In this document: piece after piece, positions 51,831 through 60,690 of the stretch
How the letters are laid out: the number at the start of each line of letters is the position of its first letter
Numbering within the stretch: position 1 is the first letter of the stretch
Source: Gammaproteobacteria bacterium
GTDB taxonomy: Bacteria > Pseudomonadota > Gammaproteobacteria > Steroidobacterales > Woeseiaceae
Assembly (NCBI GenBank): GCA_009937615.1
Contig: JAACFB010000003.1
Coordinates: 1-64,000, forward strand
Direction: 5' to 3'
DNA length: 64,000 bases
The notes under the pieces: model-generated
Databases searched by the model: none
What the model was told of the DNA's origin: nothing
What the model saw: only the letters and a program-made list of their open reading frames with translations
Made by a program: the position numbers and the translations under genes

Positions 51831-54440
51831 TTAGAAACGCTTTCTGAAACTGACGCCGATCTTACGCGGCTGGTTGACGCTGAGCCGCGTCTGCGCCCAC
51901 CGATCGTTGTAAAACTCTTCGGCGTACTCGTTGGTCGCGTTATTGACGTAAAGAGCCGCGCTCCAGGTTTCGCCGTCCAGGCCAACCCGAACATTGACGA
52001 GCGTATAGGCGCCTTGTTCACGAACGGGCTGATCGAACTCAACCGACTGGATGCCGGACAGGGAGCTGACCGATTCGCCGGTGTGGGCGACGCTGATGCC
52101 GAAGTTCGGTTGAGCATTCCACATTTTGGCGTTGAAATACTTCTCGATGCTCAGGCTGCCTTTCCAGTCCGGCGTCAGTGGCAGCCGGGTGCCCTTCTCG
52201 GCGGAGCGGTCAATCGGCGCACCTTCGACTTCGAGCGTTCCGGACTTGGAGAGCTCGGCATTGTTGATGCCCAGGTTGGCGGTAATGTTCCAGTCATTGC
52301 CGGGCCGCCAGTTCAGGAAGGCTTCGATACCGTCCAGCGTCGCCTCGGGGAAATTGACGATGCCGAGCGTGAACAGGTTCGGTGTCGGATCCTCGGCTTC
52401 GATCTGGATATCCTCCCAGACCATGCGGTAGGCCGTCAGGTTGAACTGCACCCGACCACCCGCCAGCGTCGTCTTGATACCGACCTCGGTGTTCTTCACG
52501 AGATCGGAGTCGAACTCGTTGTACGGCGGACGGCCGAAGATGGACCGGGGTTTCGCGGCATTGGCGCCGCCGCGCCGGAAGCCCTCTGAGTAGGTTCCGT
52601 AAATCAGCGCGTTGTCGCTGAAGTTCCAGGTGGCCGTGATCTTCGGCACGAAGCCGTCTTCCTGGGATGACGACACCGAGTCCTGGTAGCAAAGATCCGC
52701 GATTTTGGCGCCTGTATCGGGGTTGATCGGACCGTCGCATTCCGTTTCGCGGCCCAGCGTCCGGTAGTCGGTCAGGCCGCCGACGAGCGTTCCCTGCTGC
52801 AGTCGCCGGTCGATCTCGATGTCGTACCAGCGGCCGCCTGCCGTGATGTTGAAATTATCGGTAATGTCGAAGCCGATCTCGCCGAATACGGCCACCTGCT
52901 TCAAGGTGTCGTCGTAGACGCCGGTCCACCAGTTGACCGACGGCGCTACCGGGTCGGTGCAGTCGTTCGCATACTCAGGCCCGGTGCCGCAGTTGTAGTA
53001 GAACGCGATGTAGTTCAGGTAGAAGTGCGCGCCGCCGAAGTAATACGGGTATGGGGAGCCGTAAACCGGAAAATAGCCGATGGTCCCGCTCTGATCGAGG
53101 TCCTTGACGTTGGACGCGAAATGCGAGTGGCCCTCGGTCTTGTTGTAGAACGCGCCGATGATGCCCGACCAGCGGCTGTCCGAGTCGCTCGGCGTCGCGA
53201 TTCGTAACTCGACGCTGGTGCGTTCCGTGTTGTCGGTTTCGAACACCTGGGCGCGGGGATCCTGGTTCGGGTAAAAATCGTAAATCGCAAAGCACGGATA
53301 CGCGGCATAGAAGCAATCGTAGGGATCCGCCTGGTCGCTCCACTTGCCTGAATAGCGCTCCTGCCAGCCGCCGAGGTAGGTCGTTGCATCGGCCCGGAAA
53401 TTCGTTTCGCGGTCGAGGTAAGACGCCGCGAGTACGACGTCGGCGCCGCCGATCTTTCCTTCGAGGGTCAGTGCGAGCTGGTACCACTCATCGTCGAAGT
53501 CTTCCTCTTCATAGCGGGCCTGCTCCCACTTGCCGAAACTTTCGGCATCGAGGAAGCTCTCGTCCAGGTCCGTGTCGCCGAAGCCGTCTTCTTCACGCTG
53601 CTGGTAAATGGCGCCGATGTCCACCGTCCAGTCTTCAGTCGGATGCCACCGCAGCGTAGCCCTGGCGCCCTTCGAGGTGACGGAATTGACGTTGTCCTCG
53701 ACAAATTCCGAATTGTCGAACGTCCCGACGCCGCCTCGCGGATATACCGGTCCGACCGGGCTGCTACTCAGCACGTTGTCGATATAGCCGGCTTCCTCGG
53801 CCTGGAACCCGACCAGCCGTAATGCCGCCTTGCCCTCCGACAGCGGGATATTGACCATGGCCGCTACGTCGTAGCCCTCGTCACCTTCCGTGAGCGAGTG
53901 AGCGCCGAGATCGACCCAGGCGTCGAACGCATCCGGGTCCGGCTTATTGGTGATAATTCTCAGCGTGCCGCATTGCGAGGCATCGCCGAACAGCGACCCC
54001 TGGGGGCCGCTGAGTGCCTCGACCCGTTCGATATCAACCAGGCGGGGATCCGGGTTGAAGCCGGCGACCGTAATGGGCTGCTCGTCGAGATAAATGGCCG
54101 TCGTTGGATTGTCGCTGAACGCGATGCCGGAAACTGCGCAGCCGCGCATGACGACGTTGGATCCGCCCGGGTGCCGGGTGCCGAATGACAATGCCGGAAT
54201 CCGGACCGCGTAGTCTTCGAGCTGCTTGAAGCCCTCGCGAACGATATCATCGTCGCTGAAGGCCGTGATCGACATCGGTACGTCCTGGATGCTCGCCTGC
54301 CGCTTGGTCGCGGTGACGATGATCTCTTCGATGCCGAACTGCTCCTGCGCTTGCGCGGCTGGTACGCTTGCGCAGGCCGCCGAAACGGCAACGGCAACCG
54401 ACTTCCTAGAAAACTGCTGGTGCGAATTAGTGCTAGACAT
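51831..54440 (-). CDS. TonB-dependent receptor
   Basis: An outer-membrane receptor of about 869 residues. ATG at 54440, with a GGGGGG upstream, opens a signal peptide ending AAQAQ. The longer frame to 54950 only reads antisense to the next gene. A TonB box-like EEIIVTATKR is followed by the plug (QDVPMSITAFSDDDIV, MRGCAVSG, IYLDEQPI, QGSLFGDASQCGTLRIITNKPD). The barrel ends in phenylalanine (GVSFRKRF). This subfamily (IroN/BtuB-distant) is large in marine and soil proteobacteria and takes up unknown carbohydrates, lipids or siderophores. No nearby transporter shows the ligand. Confidence 0.9.
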   Translation of the reverse strand: MSSTNSHQQFSRKSVAVAVSAACASVPAAQAQEQFGIEEIIVTATKRQASIQDVPMSITAFSDDDIVREGFKQLEDYAVRIPALSFGTRHPGGSNVVMRGCAVSGIAFSDNPTTAIYLDEQPITVAGFNPDPRLVDIERVEALSGPQGSLFGDASQCGTLRIITNKPDPDAFDAWVDLGAHSLTEGDEGYDVAAMVNIPLSEGKAALRLVGFQAEEAGYIDNVLSSSPVGPVYPRGGVGTFDNSEFVEDNVNSVTSKGARATLRWHPTEDWTVDIGAIYQQREEDGFGDTDLDESFLDAESFGKWEQARYEEEDFDDEWYQLALTLEGKIGGADVVLAASYLDRETNFRADATTYLGGWQERYSGKWSDQADPYDCFYAAYPCFAIYDFYPNQDPRAQVFETDNTERTSVELRIATPSDSDSRWSGIIGAFYNKTEGHSHFASNVKDLDQSGTIGYFPVYGSPYPYYFGGAHFYLNYIAFYYNCGTGPEYANDCTDPVAPSVNWWTGVYDDTLKQVAVFGEIGFDITDNFNITAGGRWYDIEIDRRLQQGTLVGGLTDYRTLGRETECDGPINPDTGAKIADLCYQDSVSSSQEDGFVPKITATWNFSDNALIYGTYSEGFRRGGANAAKPRSIFGRPPYNEFDSDLVKNTEVGIKTTLAGGRVQFNLTAYRMVWEDIQIEAEDPTPNLFTLGIVNFPEATLDGIEAFLNWRPGNDWNITANLGINNAELSKSGTLEVEGAPIDRSAEKGTRLPLTPDWKGSLSIEKYFNAKMWNAQPNFGISVAHTGESVSSLSGIQSVEFDQPVREQGAYTLVNVRVGLDGETWSAALYVNNATNEYAEEFYNDRWAQTRLSVNQPRKIGVSFRKRF

Positions 54441-54566
54441 GCGAGCCCCCCAATGCAATACATGTTGCAACACGAGCCCGAGTCCAGCATGACTTTGGCC
54501 CATAACCTTCCAAATCCTAACCCAATCAGCTGTTTCAATCCACGCAAAATTTAGCCTGAACAGAAT

Positions 54567-55490
54567 ATGACAATATTGATCGCCACGTCCGTCGTCAGGG
54601 GCTCTCGCCAGGGAGAAAGCCATGGCGGCGTCTACCTGGTCGACCTCGACCACCAGCGGGTAGCGCAGGCCGTTGACTGGAATACGACGAACATCGACTG
54701 GCAGGGACGCGGCTGGGACCGCGGCCTTCGCGGGATTGCGTTCGATGGCGGCAAGGTTCTGATCGCCGCCAGCGACGAGCTGTTCGTCTACGACCGGGAT
54801 TTCAACAACCTGGCATCTTACCGCTCGCCGCATTTGAAGCACTGCCACGAGATATTCCGCTACAAGCGGCGGCTGTACCTGGCGTCCACTGGCTATGACT
54901 CGGTACTTGGCTTTGACCTCGATGAGCTCAAGTTTACCTGGGGCCTGCATATTGGCCCGGTAGCGGACGGATTTCGCGGACTGCCTTTTTTGCCCGGAGC
55001 CGTAGACGGACCGCCGCCCTCAAACGAGCTCCACATCAACAACGTGCACTGCACGCCCCAGGGGCTTTATATCAGCGGGATGCGAACGGGCGGATTGCTG
55101 CGCTACACGGGCAAGCGGATCGAAAAAGTCGTGTCGCTGCCGCCCGGAATCCACAACGCGCAGCCGTACCGTGACGGGGTGCTGTTTAACGATACATCTT
55201 CAGACCAGGTCAGGTTCATATCCGCGGACAAGCGGCGCGCTTTCCAGGTGCCGAGTTATGACCCGGAGTTCCTGACTCACACCGACTTCGATGATTCGAA
55301 GACGGCGCGCCAGGCCTTCGGGCGCGGCCTGTGCGACATCGGCAACGGCGTGATTGCCGCGGGATCGTCGCCGTCGACGATCACGCTGCACGACTTCGAG
55401 TCGATGAAGACGACGCTGAGCATCAACCTGACGATGGACATCCGCAATGCGATTCACGGCCTCGAGGTGTGGCCGTTCGATATGACATAA
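54567..55490 (+). CDS. DUF4915/TIGR03032-like beta-propeller protein
   Basis: A 307-residue protein without signal peptide. Short repeats of four-strand pattern (GGVYLVDLDHQRV, DELFVYDRDFNNLAS, GLYISGMRTGGLLRYTG) suggest a beta-propeller. Conserved-looking LKHCHEIFRYKRRLYLAS and NELHINNVHCTPQGLY match what I recall of the TIGR03032/DUF4915 family. That family is often encoded beside TPR-sulfotransferases, as it is here (10 bases between stops). Function unknown; it may assist modification of surface glycans. Confidence 0.66.
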   Translation: MTILIATSVVRGSRQGESHGGVYLVDLDHQRVAQAVDWNTTNIDWQGRGWDRGLRGIAFDGGKVLIAASDELFVYDRDFNNLASYRSPHLKHCHEIFRYKRRLYLASTGYDSVLGFDLDELKFTWGLHIGPVADGFRGLPFLPGAVDGPPPSNELHINNVHCTPQGLYISGMRTGGLLRYTGKRIEKVVSLPPGIHNAQPYRDGVLFNDTSSDQVRFISADKRRAFQVPSYDPEFLTHTDFDDSKTARQAFGRGLCDIGNGVIAAGSSPSTITLHDFESMKTTLSINLTMDIRNAIHGLEVWPFDMT

Positions 55491-55499
55491 TCCCGCGGG

Positions 55500-57509
55500 C
55501 TATTTGTTGATGTACTCGTACTGCGCGTAGCGGCCGAGTATCGGGCTCAGCACCTCGGCGAGTTCGCCCAGGTTTTTCTCGTGATTGCGCCAGAAGTGAA
55601 CGGACTTCGTGTAGACGGGCTGGCGGACCTGCTCCGAACTCGCCGTGCGCACAGGACGGTCGGTCTCGTGATAACGAAGACAGCTGTCTTCCCAGGGCAG
55701 CTCGCAGTAGTCCAGTAAGCGCCTCACCTGGTTCTCGAAGTCGGTGACGACGTCCTCGTACTGCACGGTGAGCACGCGCCCGGGCAGCACCTCGTGCCAG
55801 TGATCCATCAGGCGCTGGTATTCGAGGAAGTACTCGCCGATGTCCGTGAGGTCGTAGGTGAACGGCTGGCCTTGCCCGTACAGCTGGCGGAAATTGCTCA
55901 GACAGGAGTCGAGCGGGTAACGCCTGGCGTCGATAATCTTTGCGTTGGGCAGGATCAGGTGGATCAGGCCGACGGCCGGAAAATTGTTCGGCATCTTGTC
56001 GATGAAGCGCGGCGCTCCCTCCGTCCGATGCATTTGGGCGCCATCCAGGTAGTCCTGGCCCAGCGATTTGAAGTTCGGCTCGCGGAGCTCCCTTACGGCC
56101 TCGGGATAGTTGACGCCATCGACGCGGTTCTTGCTCAGCGAGTGTTCAACTCGCCGTATGTACACGAGTTCCGCCGTGCCTTCGACCATGCTGTGGCTCG
56201 CGAGGATCTGCTCGAGCAGCGTGGACCCGGATCGAGGCAGGCCGATGATGAATATCGGCGACGGGTCGGGGTTGCCCAGATTCGTGTTCTCCTCGAGGAA
56301 TTTCTTGTCGAATACGTTGATGATCGCATCGTTACGCATTTCGAAGCGCACGGGATCGTAGTGCTCGAGCATGCGTCGCTTGGCATTGCCTTCCACGTAG
56401 TACTCCCAGCCGCGGTCGTAGTCCCCCCGGTCCTCATACGCTTTTGCCAGGGCGAACAGGAAGTTGACGTGTGACTCGTCGGTCAGCTCGCCACCGGTCA
56501 CGCGGGTTTCCATCTCGGCGATATCCTCGTCGGACAGGCGATAGGTCTTGAGATTGGCAAGGCTCCAGTAAACCTCGCCCCGATCAGGCTTGGCGGCAAT
56601 GCATTTGCGATACGACTCGACGGCTTCTTCCTGGCGCCCCATGGTCTTCAGGACGTGCCCCAGGCCGAGCAGCGCGCCGCCATGTTTTGGCCGCAGCTCC
56701 AATACCTTCTCGTACGAGTCGATCGCTTCGTTGGACAGCGCGGCAGGCGACAGTATTTGGGCAAGCTGGTAGTGCGCCTTGATGTTCTTCGGCTCGAGCT
56801 TCGTTGCCTGGCGAAAACACTCGATCGCCTCTTCGATGCGGCTCTGTTCCTTGAGCGCGAGGCCGAGGTCGATGATGGCATTGACGAAATCAGGTGCCGC
56901 AGCCACGGCACGCCGTAACAGTCGCTCCGCCTCGTCGATATTGCCTTCCCCGAATGCGAGCACCCCGAGCATCCTGAGAGCGTCTACGTTTTTCGGGTTG
57001 TTTCGCAATACTTCGCGGTACAGCGTTGCGGCCTCTTCGTGTCGGCCCTCTTTCTGATGCTCGGCGGCAAGCGCGAGCTTCTTGCGCACCGGGTTTAAGG
57101 CGAACGACTTTTCGAACGCCTCGTCCGCTTCCTTGCCCCTGCCGATCATGGCCAGCGACTTGCCGAGATTCAGGTGCGCCAGTTCGAGCGAGGGGTCCAG
57201 TCGTGTTGCGTTCAGCAAGGCGTCGATGGCTTCCTTCGGGCGTCCCTGTTGCAAAAGCGCGTAGCCGAGGTCTTCGTAGGGCTTTGCGAACGACGGCGCA
57301 AGCTCGGTTGCCTTGCGCAGCCAGCCCTCGGCTTCCGAAAGGTGTCTTTTCTTGACAAGGATCGCGCCCAGAAGCGCAATTATGTTGGTGTCTTCAGGAA
57401 ATTTTTGGAGCGCTTCACGGCAGACGGTTTCCGCTTCGTCGGCGCGACCTTCGTTAATAAGGTCTATCGCCTCACTGAAAGTCGCTCGCAGCGCAGCAGC
57501 ATTTCGCAT
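55500..57509 (-). CDS. TPR-repeat sulfotransferase
   Basis: A 669-residue two-part protein. Residues about 1-370 are roughly ten tetratricopeptide repeats (patterns A-x-x-x-Y/L-x-A-L...P). The C-terminal sulfotransferase domain starts at PIFIIGLPRSGSTLLEQILASH (PAPS loop, about 425) and continues with DARRYPLDSCLSNFRQLY (3'-phosphate site) and VQYEDVVTDFENQ. The TPR part probably holds a partner or acceptor protein. No signal is present, so the sulfation is cytoplasmic. It is convergent to the propeller gene, with which it may cooperate. Confidence 0.88.
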   Translation of the reverse strand: MRNAAALRATFSEAIDLINEGRADEAETVCREALQKFPEDTNIIALLGAILVKKRHLSEAEGWLRKATELAPSFAKPYEDLGYALLQQGRPKEAIDALLNATRLDPSLELAHLNLGKSLAMIGRGKEADEAFEKSFALNPVRKKLALAAEHQKEGRHEEAATLYREVLRNNPKNVDALRMLGVLAFGEGNIDEAERLLRRAVAAAPDFVNAIIDLGLALKEQSRIEEAIECFRQATKLEPKNIKAHYQLAQILSPAALSNEAIDSYEKVLELRPKHGGALLGLGHVLKTMGRQEEAVESYRKCIAAKPDRGEVYWSLANLKTYRLSDEDIAEMETRVTGGELTDESHVNFLFALAKAYEDRGDYDRGWEYYVEGNAKRRMLEHYDPVRFEMRNDAIINVFDKKFLEENTNLGNPDPSPIFIIGLPRSGSTLLEQILASHSMVEGTAELVYIRRVEHSLSKNRVDGVNYPEAVRELREPNFKSLGQDYLDGAQMHRTEGAPRFIDKMPNNFPAVGLIHLILPNAKIIDARRYPLDSCLSNFRQLYGQGQPFTYDLTDIGEYFLEYQRLMDHWHEVLPGRVLTVQYEDVVTDFENQVRRLLDYCELPWEDSCLRYHETDRPVRTASSEQVRQPVYTKSVHFWRNHEKNLGELAEVLSPILGRYAQYEYINK

Positions 57510-57617
57510 CGTTGTTGCCCGTGTATTGTTGTGGCGTATGGCCCGGATGATTTTGTTACATTACTGAAATTCAGCCTTAAAAGACACCGCGTTTTGCGGT
57601 ACTCCGAAGGACACGAG

Positions 57618-58475
57618 TTGCATACTTTTCGACAGGCGTTGCGGATCCGCGAGTTCACGCTGACAGCGGAACTTGTCCTCGATTCGCATTCGGACAGCGC
57701 GTCTTTAATTGGACAGGCAAAGATACTGGCCGAGCAGGTGGACGCCATACAGGTCCCCGAGAATTCGGGGAACCAGGTGCACATGTCTCCCCTTGCCGCC
57801 GCTGCCATCCTGCTCGGTGCGGGCATCGATCCGGTGCTGCACATGAATTGCCGTGACCGAAACAGCCTTGCCCTGCGCGGCGACCTGCTCGGGGCGGCGT
57901 CATTGGGCGTGTCCAGCCTCTTGCTGATGCGGGGCAAGGAGTTCTCGGCCGCCGCCCGACCGCGTATCCAGCCGGTTTATGAGTGGGGGGCCCGCAGGCT
58001 GATCGCCTGCGCCAGCAAGATGCAGGGCGCCGAGTTCCTGCTCGGCTCCATCGCTACCGTGTTCAAGCCGGACAGGAACTGGCAGCCCGAGAAGATCGTC
58101 ACCAAGGCCGATGCCGGCGCAAGGTTTATCCAGACCCAGCTCTGCTTCGACATCGACGTGTTGCGGCACTACATGGCCCGGCTCGTCGAAGAGAAGCTGA
58201 TCGAGCGCGTCAATGTCATCGTCGCGCTCGGAACCCTGCCCTCCGCCGACATTGCACACTGGCTCGGCAAGTCGCTGCGCGGTGCGGCGGTGCCGGCCAG
58301 GCTCGTCAAGCGGCTCCGGCAGGCCTCCGATCCCGAGCAGGAGGGCATTAAGATCTGCGCGGAGCTGCTCCAGGCCGTTGCTGAAATTCCCGGCACATCG
58401 GGCGCACACCTGACCGGTTTCGGCAACCAGGAAGCGGTTGCCGAGGCGGTGCGACAATCCGGCGTGCGTGGCTGA
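57618..58475 (+). CDS. metF: methylenetetrahydrofolate reductase-like protein
   Basis: A TIM-barrel protein of about 285 residues that interconverts methylene-THF and methyl-THF with FAD. It shows IREFTLTAELVLDSHSDS, DAIQVPENSGNQVHMSPLAAA, the family signature HMNCRDRNSLALRGDLLGA, LLLMRG and GARFIQTQLCFD. TTG at 57618 is the likely start, with AAGGA six bases upstream. The frame continues far upstream but there reads antisense to the TPR gene. It differs from E. coli MetF (e.g. short N-terminus), so it may belong to catabolic MTHFRs that oxidise methyl-THF from demethylases such as the GcvT/DmdA proteins in this window. Confidence 0.8.
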   Translation: MHTFRQALRIREFTLTAELVLDSHSDSASLIGQAKILAEQVDAIQVPENSGNQVHMSPLAAAAILLGAGIDPVLHMNCRDRNSLALRGDLLGAASLGVSSLLLMRGKEFSAAARPRIQPVYEWGARRLIACASKMQGAEFLLGSIATVFKPDRNWQPEKIVTKADAGARFIQTQLCFDIDVLRHYMARLVEEKLIERVNVIVALGTLPSADIAHWLGKSLRGAAVPARLVKRLRQASDPEQEGIKICAELLQAVAEIPGTSGAHLTGFGNQEAVAEAVRQSGVRG

Positions 58476-58527
58476 GAATGCCGCGGCGTTGGTTTTTACA
58501 TCGACCCAGGGTCCGCATGGTTATGAT

Positions 58528-58585
58528 GCAACGACGATCCTCACTGACTGCTTGCACCGCCATGCACCGTCAATGTCGTCGTTGC
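58528..58585. promoter_or_regulatory. long-spaced inverted repeat upstream of DAO gene
   Basis: GCAACGACGA at 58528-58537 and TCGTCGTTGC at 58576-58585 are perfect 10-base complements with a 38-base loop. The second arm ends 11 bases before the ATG of the DAO-family gene. It may be a leader hairpin that covers the ribosome-binding site, or paired protein sites. Confidence 0.5.
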
Positions 58586-58596
58586 GCAAATAGCTC

Positions 58597-59955
58597 ATGA
58601 ACGAATCGATGCCCGCAGATCTCGTTTCGCAATCCTGGACGCGTCCATTTCACCCGCCGACTTCGATACCGGCATCCGCCGAGGTTGTCATCATCGGCGC
58701 CGGGATCATCGGGATATCTACCGCGTGGTTTCTTGCAAAGCAGGGCGTCGATGTCGTCGTGTGTGAAAAGGGCCACATCGCCGGCGAGCAGTCGGGGCGC
58801 AACTGGGGCTGGGTGCGCCAGCAAGGCCGGGACAGCCGCGAGATGCCGATGATCGTCGAGAGTCTGCGCATCTGGCGCGGCCTCGAAGCGGATATCGGCG
58901 AGGACGTGGGCTTCAGCGAGCAGGGCGTGCTGTTCGCCGCTGCGACCGACAAACAGGTCAGGCAGTATTGCGACTGGGTCGAAACGGCGCGCGAACACGG
59001 TGTCGACACGCGAATGCTGGATGCCGCGGAACTCAGGCGTCTCGTTCGCGGCTCTACGGCCACCTGGAAGGGTGCCCTGTACACGGCCAGCGACGGCCGT
59101 GCGGAACCGCACAAGGCAACGGCGGCGATCGCCCGTGCAGCCGTTCGCGGCGGCGCGTCGGTACTAACGGCCTGCGCCGTGCGCGGTATCGATACTTCGG
59201 CCGGCCGGGTGTCGGCGGTCGTTACCGAGCACGGAACGATCAAGGCGCCGCTCGTGCTCTGCGCCGCCGGTGCCTGGACCTCGTTGTTCTGCCGATCGCT
59301 CGGCATTACGGTGCCGCAGCTCAAGGTTCGCGGAACCGTCGCCCGAACGGCACCGGCCGAGAACGTCTGTGACAGCAACTTGTTCGACGACAGGCTTGCG
59401 ATCCGGCGCCGGCAGGACGGCGGCTATACACTGGCAAATGGATTGATATTCGATCATCCGATCACGCCGTCCACGTTTCGGTTCGCCGCCAAGTTTGCAC
59501 GGGCGCTGCTCATGGAGCCGGAGGCCATGCGCCTGTCGATCGGTCGCGAGTTTTTCGAGGAATGGTCGATGCCGGAACGATGGCCGCTGGATGCCGTGTC
59601 GCCCTTCGAAAGAACGCGAGTCCTGAACCCTAAGCCCAATCCGAGGGTTCTGAAGGGCATTCGCAGGAACGTCGCCGCCATGTTCCCGCAGCTTGCGGTT
59701 GCGCCGATCGTCGAGACCTGGGCGGGCATGATAGAGACGACTCCCGATGTGATCCCGGTCATCGACGAGGCTGAAGCTTTGCCGGGCTTCCATATCGCAA
59801 CCGGTTTCAGCGGCCATGGTTTCGGCATCGGCCCGGGTGCGGGCAAGGCGATCGCGGGCTTGCTGACCGGCAAGGACTCCGGGATCGACCTCGAGGATTT
59901 TCGGCTCAGCCGATTCTTCGACGGCACGCCAATTCGTCCGCAGTCCAGCGTCTGA
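58597..59955 (+). CDS. DAO-family FAD-dependent oxidoreductase
   Basis: A 452-residue flavoprotein of the D-amino-acid/glycine oxidase superfamily. The FAD motif is VVIIGAGIIGISTAWFLAKQG (residues 31-51), followed by the flavin contact GEQSGRNWGWVRQQGRD with the SGRNxG motif usual in sarcosine/amine oxidase and PuuB-like proteins. The C-terminal FAD contact is HIATGFSGHGFGIGPGAGKAIAGLL. It would oxidise a secondary or primary amine, such as N-methyl amino acid. It is monocistronic between MTHFR and the convergent intradiol dioxygenase. Substrate not predictable. Confidence 0.84.
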   Translation: MNESMPADLVSQSWTRPFHPPTSIPASAEVVIIGAGIIGISTAWFLAKQGVDVVVCEKGHIAGEQSGRNWGWVRQQGRDSREMPMIVESLRIWRGLEADIGEDVGFSEQGVLFAAATDKQVRQYCDWVETAREHGVDTRMLDAAELRRLVRGSTATWKGALYTASDGRAEPHKATAAIARAAVRGGASVLTACAVRGIDTSAGRVSAVVTEHGTIKAPLVLCAAGAWTSLFCRSLGITVPQLKVRGTVARTAPAENVCDSNLFDDRLAIRRRQDGGYTLANGLIFDHPITPSTFRFAAKFARALLMEPEAMRLSIGREFFEEWSMPERWPLDAVSPFERTRVLNPKPNPRVLKGIRRNVAAMFPQLAVAPIVETWAGMIETTPDVIPVIDEAEALPGFHIATGFSGHGFGIGPGAGKAIAGLLTGKDSGIDLEDFRLSRFFDGTPIRPQSSV

Positions 59956-59980
59956 TCGCCGGGCGCCTGTCAGGGTCTCC

Positions 59981-60637
59981 CTACGCCAACGAAATATCGA
60001 AGCGGTGAACGGGAATACCGGTCTCCGGATCGGCTTCTGGCACCGTAACCAGCAGGTGGCGCTCTTCTGCCGGTGCCGCCTTGAACGCCAGGTCGTCTTT
60101 CAGCAACGGGTCACCTTCGAAATACATTTGCGTTATCAGTTTGCGGCCTGCTGCATCCGCAACCTTGAAGTGAATGTGCCGCGCGCGCCAGCCTGAATCG
60201 CCGAGCGCCGATAAAGGATAGGCAGCGGGTTTAATGGTTTTGAAGCCATACCTGCCATTCTCGTCCGTGCGCGCGATGCCGATACCCTGGAAATTCGGGT
60301 CCAGCGGCGCCGTGTTCGGGTCCTCCGGGTGCGTGTAGCGGCCCCAGTGATTCGCCTGCCAGATGTCGACGCGTACGTTTGCAAGCGCATTGCCCCGGGT
60401 ATCGGTTACGCGGCCCCGAACATAGATGATTTCACCTGCAGCGGGCTCCTCGTGGCCGGCAAGAACCGTCAGGTCGACGTCGTTCTCGACATGCGGTTCT
60501 GGCGGATAGAACGGTCCTTCTACCTGCTCGGGTGTTGCTACCAAAGCCTGTGCGGCGCCGGGCCCAAGAATCGACGCCGTGCCGGTGATAAGCCCCAGCT
60601 GTTTCGCGAGCATCCGCCGCGAGATTTTCTTCATCAT
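59981..60637 (-). CDS. exported intradiol ring-cleavage dioxygenase-like protein
   Basis: A protein of about 218 residues with the protocatechuate/catechol intradiol dioxygenase fold. EGPFYPPEPHVENDVDLT, the DIWQANHWGRYTHP segment (iron Tyr) and RARHIHFKV (two iron His) are the expected iron-site motifs. The N-terminus MMKKISRRMLAKQLGLITG followed by a hydrophobic stretch ending AAQAL is a Tat-type signal, unusual for this otherwise cytoplasmic family. ATG at 60637 (or 60634) is the start. It lies 53 bases after the GMC oxidoreductase gene in one operon. Confidence 0.8.
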   Translation of the reverse strand: MMKKISRRMLAKQLGLITGTASILGPGAAQALVATPEQVEGPFYPPEPHVENDVDLTVLAGHEEPAAGEIIYVRGRVTDTRGNALANVRVDIWQANHWGRYTHPEDPNTAPLDPNFQGIGIARTDENGRYGFKTIKPAAYPLSALGDSGWRARHIHFKVADAAGRKLITQMYFEGDPLLKDDLAFKAAPAEERHLLVTVPEADPETGIPVHRFDISLA

Positions 60638-60690
60638 GATTGTTTGCCCCCATAACCGGACGGCCAAATGCAGATCGGCCGTAAAACCTG

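Noticed and set aside
54454-54469. TGCAA-N6-TTGCA near the TonB receptor start
   Set aside because: Short arms, lies close to the ribosome-binding site; too weak to call an operator.
54441-54950. N-terminal extension of the TonB receptor frame
   Set aside because: It reads antisense to the propeller gene, and a signal peptide with ribosome-binding site starts at 54440.
57174-57617. Upstream extension of the MTHFR frame
   Set aside because: It overlaps the TPR-sulfotransferase gene on the other strand and has no family match; TTG 57618 has a Shine-Dalgarno sequence.
58476-58496. Terminator after metF (GC-rich palindrome with a T-run)
   Set aside because: The palindrome has no loop and imperfect arms, so a stable hairpin is doubtful.
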